From JBGPML01 sp041486955 (GTDB taxonomy: Bacteria > Patescibacteriota > UBA1384 > 2-12-FULL-50-11 > DASWYB01): DNA of 26,398 bases. Under the pieces are notes generated by a model, which worked only from the letters and a program-made list of their open reading frames with translations, was not told the DNA's origin and ran no database searches. The stretch is from assembly GCA_041486955.1 (NCBI GenBank), contig JBGPML010000006.1, positions 1 to 26,398 of the forward strand, in the 5' to 3' direction. Position numbers and translations under genes: made by a program. Shown one piece after another: positions 1-7,686 of the stretch. Each line of letters starts with the position of its first letter. Within the stretch, counting starts at the first letter, position 1.

Positions 1-435
1 CGACTCGGCAAGATGATTAATTGCTGTAATAATCTGGGCGAGAACGATCCATTCTTAGCCTTTACTTCAAGCGGTTCGCCCAAATACTTCACCGCCTGGA
101 GTCAACGCGGTGGATACGCAGTCTACGCGGGAATTAATTCAAAGCCCGGACTGATTCATAATGGCGCCAATGTCTTAGATGTTAACTCACTCGATGATAA
201 ACAACGGACGGTTAAATCGAACCGTGGCGCGCTCGGACTTAAAGGGACAACCCTGTATGCTGTCGTTGCTCGAAGTGCCACCGTAATTGATCTGGCGGAA
301 ATCATGAAATCGATCGGAGTTGACGATGCCATGAATATTGATGGGGGAGGATCGAGCGCTCTTATTTATAAAGGATCATACAAAGCTGGTCCGGGTCGAA
401 GCATTCCAAACGCAGTCATTTTTGTAGAACAGTAA
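1..435 (+). CDS. Phosphodiester glycosidase family protein (NAGPA/DUF2233-like), 3' part only
   Basis: The reading frame is open from base 1 (R-L-G-K before the first Met at 13), so the gene begins outside the window and only about 144 C-terminal residues are present. The segment ALGLKGTTLYAVVA, followed about 30 residues later by MNIDGGGSSALIYKG, is the hallmark C-terminal part of the phosphodiester glycosidase domain, first known from the enzyme that uncovers mannose-6-phosphate and also found in bacterial exopolysaccharide-associated proteins. The family hydrolyses sugar phosphodiesters and is usually exported in bacteria; the signal peptide would lie upstream and is not visible. A 148-bp gap and a candidate promoter separate it from the transporter gene downstream, so the two are probably not one unit. 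Family assignment is firm; the substrate is unknown. Confidence 0.82.
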   Translation, partial: RLGKMINCCNNLGENDPFLAFTSSGSPKYFTAWSQRGGYAVYAGINSKPGLIHNGANVLDVNSLDDKQRTVKSNRGALGLKGTTLYAVVARSATVIDLAEIMKSIGVDDAMNIDGGGSSALIYKGSYKAGPGRSIPNAVIFVEQ

Positions 436-495
436 TTGGAAAATCTTATACATAATGTGTAAATAGAGCTGAATCGTATTGGATGATTAACTGTG

Positions 496-524
496 TTGGT
501 CAGACCGGTCGAGCATGTTAGTAT
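496..524 (+). promoter_or_regulatory. Candidate sigma-70 promoter of the RND transporter gene
   Basis: TTGGTC (496-501), a 17-bp spacer and TAGTAT (519-524). It lies about 60 bp before the start codon at 584, which is preceded by a strong Shine-Dalgarno AGGAGGG at 568-574. The match is reasonable but the -35 box deviates at two positions. Confidence 0.4.
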
Positions 525-583
525 GTTAAATAGTTAGTTAAAGGAGCTTTTTTCGTGTGGAAAAAGTAGGAGGGATTTTTTGA

Positions 584-3500
584 ATGGAGCAGCCGAAATT
601 GGATATGAATACACGGTTAGTAAAGTTTTTTGTTGAGAACTCTCGGTTAGTCTTACTTCTGATATTGAGCATCATAATTGGTGGTGGTGCCAGTTTAATG
701 AACCTTCGACGTGAAGGCTTTCCACAAATTACTCCAAAAATAGTACTTGTTCAAACGCTCTATCCTGGGGCAGCTGCCGATGAAGTTGAGTCTCAAGTGA
801 CGGTAGACATGGAAGCCGCCCTTAAAGACGGCAAAGGTGTCAAGCAAATATCTTCGACGTCTCAAAATAGTTTTTCGAACGTGGTTGTTACGTTGCAAGA
901 ATCGGCCGATATTGATCAATCAGTTCAAGATATTCAAAGCAAAGTCCAAACCGCTCGTGCGACTTTGCCAAAAGATGCTGAGCAACCAAAAGTCACCACT
1001 TTTTCTACCAGCGGGCCAGCCTTTATTTTTGGTGTTACCAACGGGTTATCGAAAGAAGAAATCCGCAATCAAGCTGAAACATTGGCCAAAGAATTAGGGA
1101 CAATTAAGGGTGTAAAGTCAGCCAAACTGACCCATGAAATTCAGGACCGTATTGTTGTTTCCTATCGACTTGATGATTTAACTAGCAAAGGGGTTAATCT
1201 GGCGACATTAAGTCAAGTCCTCCAAGCGGCAAATGCAGATATACCGATAACCAGTCTCGATATTGCGGATAAAGAACAAGCTATCGTTTCAACTGGGAGC
1301 TTTGCTTCGCTTGACGACATAAAAAACATTATTGTCGGAGTCTCTACCACGGGTCAACCAATCTACCTTAAAGATATAGCCGAGGTAAAGCAGGAAACGT
1401 CGAGTGATGATGCTATCGAACGATTTGGTTACACCAAGAATAGCAAATTGATCGTCGCAGAAGGAACCTCGATTTCTGTTAACCTGACCGATACCGCCGA
1501 TATTATAAAAACGCGCGATGCGATAAGCAAAACTATTACCGATAAAAAGAATGCTGGCGTCATTGATGGCAATCTTGAAGTTGTCGCACTATCAGATGAA
1601 GGTAAATCAACCCAAGAACAGGTGAATAAAATAATTAGCGCGGCCATCGGGTCGAGAAGTAATCTCTATCTCTTAGGCGGATTACAATTGCTCTTTATCG
1701 CCATTTTGCTATTTGTTAATTTTCAATCCGCATTAATCGCGGCATTAGCTATTCCGCTTTCGATCGGAATAACCTTCATTGCCCTTCAAGCTATGGGAGT
1801 ACAATTAAACACCATTGTTCTGTTCTCATTTATTTTGGTGTTGGGCCTAATTGTTGATCCAGCCATCGTCATGGTCGAAGCCATCCAGCGGTTTAGAGAT
1901 ATTAATTACGGACCGCGAGAATCAGTCATTGAATCAGCGAAGCGATATGGGACTTCGCTGTTTATCGCTGTCTTAACCTCCCTGATTGTATTTGTTCCAT
2001 TCGGAGTTGTCTCCGGTATTTTTGGACAGATTATCAAATATATTCCAATTACGGTTATTCCAGCGTTAATTGCATCGTATTTTGTGCCGATGGCGCTCTT
2101 ACCGTTCCTGACTGAACACTGGTTTAAAGGGCGGCATACCGAGACATCGGGGGATGAAGCAGATAATCTACCAGGGGCGTCTCGGGTGGTCATGCGGTTC
2201 AATGCATGGATATTAAGAAGTTGGTGGCGCGAGGTCCTGATTCTTATTATTGCCGGTGTGATGGTTGCCGCCTCAATGAGTTTAGTGGCGATGGGCAAGG
2301 TCCAAATTGTTCAATTTTCGAGCCCTGAAGACAATCAAAATATTGAAATTGTGGCCAGCTTTAATAAAGGTATGACCTTTGACCAACGTGACGAGGTGGC
2401 GAAAAAAATTGAAGATACCTTAAGTAAAGAACGATCTATAAAGCAGTTTTCTTATTTCGATCAGAACCGAGATACCATTACGCTCTTCATCGACCTGAAA
2501 GATAAGAAAGAGCGAGCCGCGGAAACAGAAAAAAGTAAAGCGATCGTTGCTCGCTTAAAACAATCACTGAAGGATATTCCCGGAACCTCAGACATGCTTG
2601 TATCGGAACTTGGTGTCGGTCCGCCAGAATCAAGCTATCAAATTCAGACGCAGTTATTCGCTAATGATCGGACTGTCCTTAAAAAAGCGGCCGAAGATGT
2701 TGGTTCGTACCTGGGATCTCTTGAGCATATCACACGGGTAGACAACGGCTTTACCGGACGTGATGAACCAGAATTAAAGATTGTATTGAACCGAGATAAA
2801 GTCCAAAAAGCTGGCTTGTCGAGTGCCGAAGTTGGTATTCAGTTAAAGTCTCTGATGGATGAATCAAAAGTCACAAAGTATGAAGATACCTCGGATAATA
2901 AGTCAGTTGATATCTACCTCGTTAATGGCACGAAACCAGCTTCAGTTTCCGCCATAAAAGATCTTCCATTGGTAAGTCGAGCCGGAACAACGATTAAAGT
3001 TGGCGATATCGCGAGCGTGGAATCGGCCATGGTGCCGGATGCCATTCAGCGGAGCGATGGAGCGAGGTTTGTCAATGTTCAAGCCCGCGTCGATGACCAA
3101 AAGAACACGCTAACCGTTCAGAAAAAGCTCGACGACTATTTAACTGACGCAAAATTAAAAGAACTCGGACTCGATCGTCGAGCCAACCAAGGCGATGCCG
3201 ATGATATTGCCCAATCGTTTAAAGAATTGGGTATAGCATTAGCCGTAGCGGTGCTGTTGACCTATATTGTCCTTGTCGTTCAATTCCGGTCGTTTAGTCT
3301 CCCAGGAATTATGCTATTTACGATTCCTCTCTCCTTCATCGGTGTTTTTCCAGCGCTTTGGCTGACTAAAAGCAATCTCGGGTTCTTGGAATTACTCGGA
3401 GTGACGATCTTAGTGGGAATTGTGGAAAATGTGGCCATCTTTCTCATCGACTATGCTAATCAACTCGTCGAACAAAAAGGACTTACTCCTCGGGAGGCAA

Positions 3501-3742
3501 TTGTTCAAGCCACGGGAGTACGGTTCCGACCCATTCTGCTCACAAAACTTGTTGCACTGGGAGGATTACTTCCTCTGGCGATTGAATCTGACTTCTGGCG
3601 CGGTTTATCCGTCGTAATTATTGCCGGAATTGGATTGTCTGGTTTCTTCTCACTCGTCGTAATTCCCATCTTATATGTTTGGATTCAGAAAGGGCGAAGC
3701 AAGATCCACCGGCGTAAAGTCGTCCATAAAATTGACTTCTAA
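584..3742 (+). CDS. RND/MMPL-like efflux transporter, 1052 aa
   Basis: A full-length RND permease with the twofold repeat of the family: N-terminal membrane segment (about residues 21-38), a large extracytoplasmic loop, membrane cluster about 360-510, another membrane segment (about 548-570), second loop, and membrane cluster about 880-1040. Family landmarks include FPQITPKIV near residue 46, the TM4 stretch LGLIVDPAIVMVEA (D425) and RFRPILLTKL at 981-990. The ATG at 584 is chosen for the AGGAGGG nine bases upstream. The paired aspartates of drug/proton RND pumps are here D425-P426, the TM10 lysine position of AcrB appears to be E948, and a lysine (K988) lies in TM11. This charge set is closer to metal-exporting RND pumps, but the substrate cannot be told. 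No adaptor or outer-membrane channel gene is adjacent, as expected for a monoderm cell. It probably exports a lipid, peptide or toxic compound using proton motive force (inference). Confidence 0.9.
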   Translation: MEQPKLDMNTRLVKFFVENSRLVLLLILSIIIGGGASLMNLRREGFPQITPKIVLVQTLYPGAAADEVESQVTVDMEAALKDGKGVKQISSTSQNSFSNVVVTLQESADIDQSVQDIQSKVQTARATLPKDAEQPKVTTFSTSGPAFIFGVTNGLSKEEIRNQAETLAKELGTIKGVKSAKLTHEIQDRIVVSYRLDDLTSKGVNLATLSQVLQAANADIPITSLDIADKEQAIVSTGSFASLDDIKNIIVGVSTTGQPIYLKDIAEVKQETSSDDAIERFGYTKNSKLIVAEGTSISVNLTDTADIIKTRDAISKTITDKKNAGVIDGNLEVVALSDEGKSTQEQVNKIISAAIGSRSNLYLLGGLQLLFIAILLFVNFQSALIAALAIPLSIGITFIALQAMGVQLNTIVLFSFILVLGLIVDPAIVMVEAIQRFRDINYGPRESVIESAKRYGTSLFIAVLTSLIVFVPFGVVSGIFGQIIKYIPITVIPALIASYFVPMALLPFLTEHWFKGRHTETSGDEADNLPGASRVVMRFNAWILRSWWREVLILIIAGVMVAASMSLVAMGKVQIVQFSSPEDNQNIEIVASFNKGMTFDQRDEVAKKIEDTLSKERSIKQFSYFDQNRDTITLFIDLKDKKERAAETEKSKAIVARLKQSLKDIPGTSDMLVSELGVGPPESSYQIQTQLFANDRTVLKKAAEDVGSYLGSLEHITRVDNGFTGRDEPELKIVLNRDKVQKAGLSSAEVGIQLKSLMDESKVTKYEDTSDNKSVDIYLVNGTKPASVSAIKDLPLVSRAGTTIKVGDIASVESAMVPDAIQRSDGARFVNVQARVDDQKNTLTVQKKLDDYLTDAKLKELGLDRRANQGDADDIAQSFKELGIALAVAVLLTYIVLVVQFRSFSLPGIMLFTIPLSFIGVFPALWLTKSNLGFLELLGVTILVGIVENVAIFLIDYANQLVEQKGLTPREAIVQATGVRFRPILLTKLVALGGLLPLAIESDFWRGLSVVIIAGIGLSGFFSLVVIPILYVWIQKGRSKIHRRKVVHKIDF

Positions 3743-3750
3743 ATAGGCAG

Positions 3751-3762
3751 GCGAGATCTCGC
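3751..3762. promoter_or_regulatory. 12-bp perfect palindrome abutting a promoter
   Basis: GCGAGATCTCGC is a perfect inverted repeat with no loop, lying directly against the TTGACA -35 box at 3763. Zero loop length makes it a poor RNA hairpin and a better candidate for the binding site of a dimeric regulator. Function is inferred from position only. Confidence 0.4.
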
Positions 3763-3792
3763 TTGACAGTAAATAACGCTGACACGTAGTAT
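3763..3792 (+). promoter_or_regulatory. Sigma-70-type promoter for the secreted-protein genes
   Basis: TTGACA (3763-3768), an 18-bp spacer and TAGTAT (3787-3792). The consensus -35 box and the position about 37 bp before the preferred start at 3829 make this a strong candidate. It would drive the 242-aa exported protein and possibly the two genes after it. Confidence 0.6.
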
Positions 3793-3828
3793 GAAAAGAG
3801 AATAAAAATGTGTTGGAGGGAAGTCGTC

Positions 3829-4557
3829 ATGTCAAAAATCAAATTGACACCAAAGTTTTTTCATACCTTGGGCTGCATTGGTGTTTTACTCATATTAACG
3901 AGCGCTTCGTTGGAGTTGAATTCATCAACCCCTAAGGCACAAGCCATCGGCTGCGCGAGTAATGGTGTCACGACTTATCCAAGCTTTCCCGGAGGACCCG
4001 AAACCTACACGACAAATTGGCATGCGGAGAGATGGTTGGAATTTCAAACAATTCCAGTTGGGGCATCGCAATGGCGTGTATTAGGCCGTACGAAAGGTAC
4101 TAGTGGCGATGTCTGTTTTCAAGAACAATGGAAATTGTCGAAAGTAGTTATTTCTCAAGTCTGGCGTGATGATGGTTATACCCAGCAACAAGGATTTACC
4201 GGGGGAGATACCCGTGGACGAATTGTGACATCGAACGATTGGTCCAATGAACCTCAAATAGGTCTGCGCGAAGCGGCAACAAACTCCGGGTCTTATGATG
4301 TATTCACGGGAACAACAACATATAACGCGGGTGCAGGCTGTGGGAGATTTTTCTACAACCCATTTGATGATCCCCAATGTTTTAACGGGCCAACACGGAC
4401 CATTCAACGCGACCCCGCATTTGCCGCATCATCTGGATCAGGACAGGCTCAGTGGGATCAAGTCGGACAATACGGTATCTTGCGTAACAGTAAAGATGCA
4501 TTAAAAGAATCAAAAACTTTCTTACCACTCGAATGGCAAGTTGTTGGGTATCTCTAG
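3829..4557 (+). CDS. Exported protein of unknown function, 242 aa
   Basis: The first ATG of the open frame is at 3808, but the ATG at 3829 is better placed: GGAGGG at 3815-3820 lies eight bases before it. From that start the protein begins MSKIKLTPKFFHTLG, then a hydrophobic stretch (about residues 12-27) and a likely cleavage site after KAQA (about residue 40), a typical signal peptide. The mature part is rich in Gly, Thr, Trp and aromatic residues, with several cysteines that could form disulfides (CASNG at the mature N-terminus, DVCF, AGCGRFF, PQCFNG). I recognise no domain. It has its own promoter with an adjoining palindrome. Location two genes upstream of the type IV pilus cluster suggests a cell-surface role, but this is inference. 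Confidence 0.7.
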   Translation: MSKIKLTPKFFHTLGCIGVLLILTSASLELNSSTPKAQAIGCASNGVTTYPSFPGGPETYTTNWHAERWLEFQTIPVGASQWRVLGRTKGTSGDVCFQEQWKLSKVVISQVWRDDGYTQQQGFTGGDTRGRIVTSNDWSNEPQIGLREAATNSGSYDVFTGTTTYNAGAGCGRFFYNPFDDPQCFNGPTRTIQRDPAFAASSGSGQAQWDQVGQYGILRNSKDALKESKTFLPLEWQVVGYL

Positions 4558-4577
4558 AGAATTGGTAGATTAAATCA

Positions 4578-4814
4578 ATGAACGCCACTGCAGAGTACAC
4601 TGCGTCTATTCGATTATCGTTGAGCATATTTGTGGTTGGTATTGTAGCATTTGCTGCCGTTCTTAGTCGCCACAACTACCCGGCCCCAATAGCTGCACCA
4701 CTCACTGATAGCATTCAAATTTTGCGAATGTCAGCCATGATGGCGGCAAAACAAGCCGGAAGTCACGAATATCATTTTACAGCCGGTAAGGTGCCGCTGC
4801 CGCTCAGTCAATAG
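4578..4814 (+). CDS. Small membrane-anchored hypothetical protein, 78 aa
   Basis: A short frame that fills the gap between two exported-protein genes, 20 bp after the first and 8 bp before the second. One hydrophobic segment (about residues 12-28, LSLSIFVVGIVAFAAVL) suggests a single membrane anchor or an uncleaved signal; the rest is polar with no recognisable motif. No convincing Shine-Dalgarno precedes the ATG at 4578, so expression may depend on coupling to the upstream gene. The tight fit between neighbours favours a real gene, but this is one of the less certain calls in the window. Confidence 0.45.
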   Translation: MNATAEYTASIRLSLSIFVVGIVAFAAVLSRHNYPAPIAAPLTDSIQILRMSAMMAAKQAGSHEYHFTAGKVPLPLSQ

Positions 4815-4822
4815 AGGATATA

Positions 4823-6220
4823 ATGTTTAGAAAAATAAAAGTGGTCCTCATCCTTTTTGTTCTCAATCTATCGATTTTGGGATTGTCTTTACCAATTGCT
4901 CATGCACAAGTTCCGCCAGCCGGTTCAATTGGAGTTTTTTGCCTGTTGCTCAATCTTTCGTGCGTTGGTGGAGGAGGAACGCAATCTGAGATGAAGAATA
5001 TCGCCAAATCCGCCCTGCCCGGCGAACTGCGGGGATCTGATACCGATTCGGACGTTTCGATTTATTTTGATGTCCTGGGTGGGAGTGGAATTTCCAACGT
5101 TACGATTTTTGAACGTTTGGCGCCTCAATTTACCTTTATAAGTAGTCCACCATTCTCGACCAATATTCCGGCAGGAGTTAATGTAACTAACTTAAATTCA
5201 AATCAGGTAGACCTTAGCATTAGCACCATTCCACCCGGGACTTACTGGATACGTTTTCCCGTAGTGATTAATAGTAATGCGCCTGAGGGTAATACAGCTA
5301 TCGATAATGTTTCGGGCAATCCGGCGACAGACTGTAATGATGGCAGTTTTGCCCACGCAACATATACTGATGGTTCGAGCGCGACCCGCTGTGAAAAATT
5401 GCCGGCGGGGAATATTAATCGGATTTACCCAAAAGTTGTCTTTCATGCTGATTCGTGGATTGGCAATAAATCTGTCACAGCGGGTAGAGATTTTCAAATT
5501 GGTGCCAACACGCTCGTAATTTCAGGATTAACGACCTCTCAGGGCATTTCCAATTATAATTTACCTACCACAGGTAAATTAGCATGGCAGCGAATTGAAG
5601 ACCTTATGCGTTCCCGAACTGATCGTAACGTTCGAACTCAAACGGCTATCCTTGTACCAAAATCGAAGTGTCCCACTCAGGACGTGTCGCAAATTTATCT
5701 TGATTCAGGTAGTAATTCACCGTTTGAGAATATTAATCGACAGGCTGGGACCAAAAAAGTTTGGGTGCTTGATAAATGTAATTTCACTATTCGTAATGCC
5801 CAATTTTACGGCACTGGTTCTATCGTCAATATTGATTTAAACGGTGGAAAAACGATCAACTCATATAATGGTGGACTTGTTAACATATACGGCTCGCTTG
5901 AACCTGTCAATCCGACAGATACCATCGGTTATATATCGTTCCGCAACAGTGGCAATGGATCCGAAGGACAGGTTAATCTACAGGGAGATGCAGAGGTTAA
6001 GAATATGGCTATCTTCACTAGTGGAGTGGTGGAGATGGGAGGGAATAATACCGGGGGTGTAATTGTTCGAGAAATGCAACTGGTCAGTCGCTATATGCGA
6101 TTTCCGCCATTGAACCAAATGAAAAACGATATTTTCTTTGAACGATCAATCCCGGTAGTTAAAAATATTCCACCGCTATTCGACGAGTTTACGCTACCGA
6201 CAGGTTCGGAAGTTCCATAG
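4823..6220 (+). CDS. Large exported surface protein, 465 aa, DUF11-like N-terminal region
   Basis: Starts with a clear signal peptide: MFRKIKVV, a hydrophobic core (about 8-25) and a likely cleavage after AHAQ (about residue 29). Residues about 65-190 resemble a beta-sandwich of the DUF11 type (SDVSIYFDVLG, NVTIFERLAPQFTFIS, GTYWIRFPVVINS), a fold common in surface proteins of bacteria. The later half is rich in Gly, Asn and short beta-strand-like repeats (FYGTGSIVNIDLNGG, NIYGSLEP, GQVNLQGDAEVKN, SGVVEMGGNN), suggestive of a beta-helix or polymer-like region as seen next to pilus genes in other bacteria. Neither assignment was tested by a profile search. GAGG eight bases upstream supports the ATG at 4823. 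It is the last gene before the pilus operon and may be a pilus-associated adhesin or cell-surface component (inference). Confidence 0.7.
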   Translation: MFRKIKVVLILFVLNLSILGLSLPIAHAQVPPAGSIGVFCLLLNLSCVGGGGTQSEMKNIAKSALPGELRGSDTDSDVSIYFDVLGGSGISNVTIFERLAPQFTFISSPPFSTNIPAGVNVTNLNSNQVDLSISTIPPGTYWIRFPVVINSNAPEGNTAIDNVSGNPATDCNDGSFAHATYTDGSSATRCEKLPAGNINRIYPKVVFHADSWIGNKSVTAGRDFQIGANTLVISGLTTSQGISNYNLPTTGKLAWQRIEDLMRSRTDRNVRTQTAILVPKSKCPTQDVSQIYLDSGSNSPFENINRQAGTKKVWVLDKCNFTIRNAQFYGTGSIVNIDLNGGKTINSYNGGLVNIYGSLEPVNPTDTIGYISFRNSGNGSEGQVNLQGDAEVKNMAIFTSGVVEMGGNNTGGVIVREMQLVSRYMRFPPLNQMKNDIFFERSIPVVKNIPPLFDEFTLPTGSEVP

Positions 6221-6237
6221 TAGCCTTGCGATTGTTC

Positions 6238-6265
6238 GGGACAAAGTTGACAACAATTTTGTCCC
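6238..6265. promoter_or_regulatory. Inverted repeat enclosing a TTGACA box upstream of the pilus operon
   Basis: GGGACAAA (6238-6245) and TTTGTCCC (6258-6265) are perfect 8-bp arms around a 12-nt loop that contains TTGACA (6247-6252). An AATGAT at 6271-6276 lies 18 bp beyond that box and could be the -10. There is no T-tract after the repeat, so a terminator is less likely than an operator overlapping the pilus-operon promoter. The -10 match is weak. Confidence 0.4.
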
Positions 6266-6310
6266 TATGAAATGATAGATTCATAGTTAAGTCGTCTGAA
6301 GGAGGGCCCC

Positions 6311-6862
6311 ATCGATAATCCAGCTCCCAATCCACCATCCATCACCCCGGTTGCCAAGGACCCATTATTTACGTTAGGTCTGGTGGTATTAGGTTTAGTG
6401 TTACTAACCTATGGTTTGTTACTCGTTCTTGGGGCGACTCGATCGGCTCAGCTTAATCAAGCCCAGAAAAAAACGACTCAAATTGAAACTGAATTGAAAA
6501 GTAATCAAGACCTTGCTGCCACACTTAAACAGTATAATGGTTTGGTTGGTGTTTCAGATCATATTGATAACCTTCTAACAAATCGCTTTCTGTTCTTGCC
6601 AAGCTGGAATCTTGTAAAATCTTTGGTGCCAAAAGAAGTCCAATTTACCAGTATCACGGTCCAAGATGACCGAACGTATCGAATTGCTGGTGAATCCCGC
6701 TCCGTTTCAGGTGTGGCGAATTTAGCGAAAGCGCTGCAAAGCAATAGTGCCTTCACCAATGTTGTCCCGTTATCCGTCAACCGAAACGCGGCGAAAAACA
6801 CTTACACGTTTAGCATAACATTCAAAATATCGCCCAAAATTGCTACCGGAGCAACGCAATGA
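6311..6862 (+). CDS. pilN: PilN-like pilus alignment protein, apparent ATC start
   Basis: The 183-aa product has a short proline-rich cytoplasmic head, one membrane helix (about residues 21-43, FTLGLVVLGLVLLTYGLLLV), a coiled-coil stretch (about 45-80) and a small alpha/beta domain, the layout of PilN-type proteins that link the pilus inner-membrane complex to the motor. The order with the PilO-like gene next to it supports this. The start is unusual. Between the in-frame stop at 6284 and position 6383 there is no ATG, GTG or TTG; the GTG at 6383 would begin inside the membrane helix. ATC at 6311 lies five bases after AAGGAGG (6299-6305) and restores a full N-terminus. A CTG at 6296 is in frame but lies upstream of the Shine-Dalgarno. 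The next gene overlaps by four bases (ATGA). Identity as PilN rests on topology and context. Confidence 0.72.
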   Translation: MDNPAPNPPSITPVAKDPLFTLGLVVLGLVLLTYGLLLVLGATRSAQLNQAQKKTTQIETELKSNQDLAATLKQYNGLVGVSDHIDNLLTNRFLFLPSWNLVKSLVPKEVQFTSITVQDDRTYRIAGESRSVSGVANLAKALQSNSAFTNVVPLSVNRNAAKNTYTFSITFKISPKIATGATQ

Positions 6863-7416
6863 ATAAAAGCTTACTCGGAATATTTTTTATAGTAATTGCC
6901 GTGATTCTTGGATTCGTGATGGTCCGTCCTAAAATCGCCGATGTAAGAGATACAACTCTCGAACGTGATGTACGGTTGAAAATTGCTACCGCGAAACAAC
7001 AACGCCACGATGGCTTGCAGTCACTAACTAAAACGTTTGCTGGCAATACTGATAAAATCAACAAGTATCTTTCAACGCTACCGCAAGAGCCGGAGATCCC
7101 AGAAGTTCTCGTCACTCTTGAAGCCATGGCTCGTGATAATTCCGTTTCAGTCGAATCAATCGCACCCCTCAGTGATACAAAAAAACAGACTGTTTCAGTG
7201 GCGATGTCTGGTGAGGCTGATTTGACTTCAATCGAGCGCTTTATGCAGGCGGTTGCTGATAATGATCGGCCCCTCTCGGTCACTGCTCTTTCACTTACCA
7301 AAAAACAGGAAGGGAATTCGCTGGCCTATAGTTTGAATGTTTCCTTCCCCTATATTCCGGCCACCCCTAAAGTCGCCGCCACACCAAGTACTACTGATAC
7401 TACAGGAGGGCAATAG
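6859..7416 (+). CDS. pilO: PilO-like pilus alignment protein
   Basis: 185 aa with a short cytoplasmic N-terminus, one membrane helix (about residues 4-22, LLGIFFIVIAVILGFVMV), a basic/charged coiled-coil region (about 27-60) and a C-terminal alpha/beta domain (about 70-165), the PilO arrangement. PilO pairs with PilN to form the ring around the pilus platform. The ATG overlaps the PilN-like stop codon by four bases, implying coupled translation, and the gene ends against the next start with GGAGGG just upstream. Sequence similarity within this family is low, so topology and gene order carry most of the assignment. Confidence 0.72.
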   Translation: MNKSLLGIFFIVIAVILGFVMVRPKIADVRDTTLERDVRLKIATAKQQRHDGLQSLTKTFAGNTDKINKYLSTLPQEPEIPEVLVTLEAMARDNSVSVESIAPLSDTKKQTVSVAMSGEADLTSIERFMQAVADNDRPLSVTALSLTKKQEGNSLAYSLNVSFPYIPATPKVAATPSTTDTTGGQ

Positions 7417-7686
7417 ATGAAAACGAATACAATTATTGCTATCGTTGTTATCGCAATTACAGTTATTTTACTCGGATATAGTCTCACTCAAACATCGGCT
7501 TCGAGTGCTGATGTTCAAGCACGGGTAGACACTCTCACGCCGCCTGATGAAAAGAAACCGGTAAATACCGGAATTCTAGATGACACGAGCTTTCAAAAAA
7601 TAGAAAAATTGAAAACGTTTGGCCAACGCCCTGTCGGGGCCGATGCCGGTAGTCTCGATCGACCGAATCCATTTGAAGGGATATAA
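7417..7686 (+). CDS. Small membrane-anchored protein in the pilP position, 89 aa
   Basis: Begins directly after the PilO-like stop codon, with GGAGGG of that gene's last codons serving as its Shine-Dalgarno, and ends overlapping the pilB start (TAATG). It has one N-terminal membrane helix (about residues 4-23) and a short extracytoplasmic tail ending RPNPFEGI. In diderm bacteria the gene here would be pilP, a lipoprotein reaching the secretin; this one lacks a lipobox cysteine and the PilP C-terminal domain, fitting a cell without an outer membrane. Function is unknown, but a structural role in the pilus inner-membrane complex is the simplest reading. Confidence 0.6.
   Translation: MKTNTIIAIVVIAITVILLGYSLTQTSASSADVQARVDTLTPPDEKKPVNTGILDDTSFQKIEKLKTFGQRPVGADAGSLDRPNPFEGI

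Noticed and set aside
1906..2298. Minus-strand frame of 130 codons inside the transporter gene
   Set aside because: Antisense shadow of a clearly conserved gene; no family features or ribosome binding site.
6383..6862. PilN-like gene starting at GTG 6383
   Set aside because: It would start inside the membrane helix with no ribosome binding site.
6843..7301. Minus-strand frame of 152 codons over the PilO-like gene
   Set aside because: Shadow of a gene whose topology and context are consistent; the product looks like low-complexity antisense translation.
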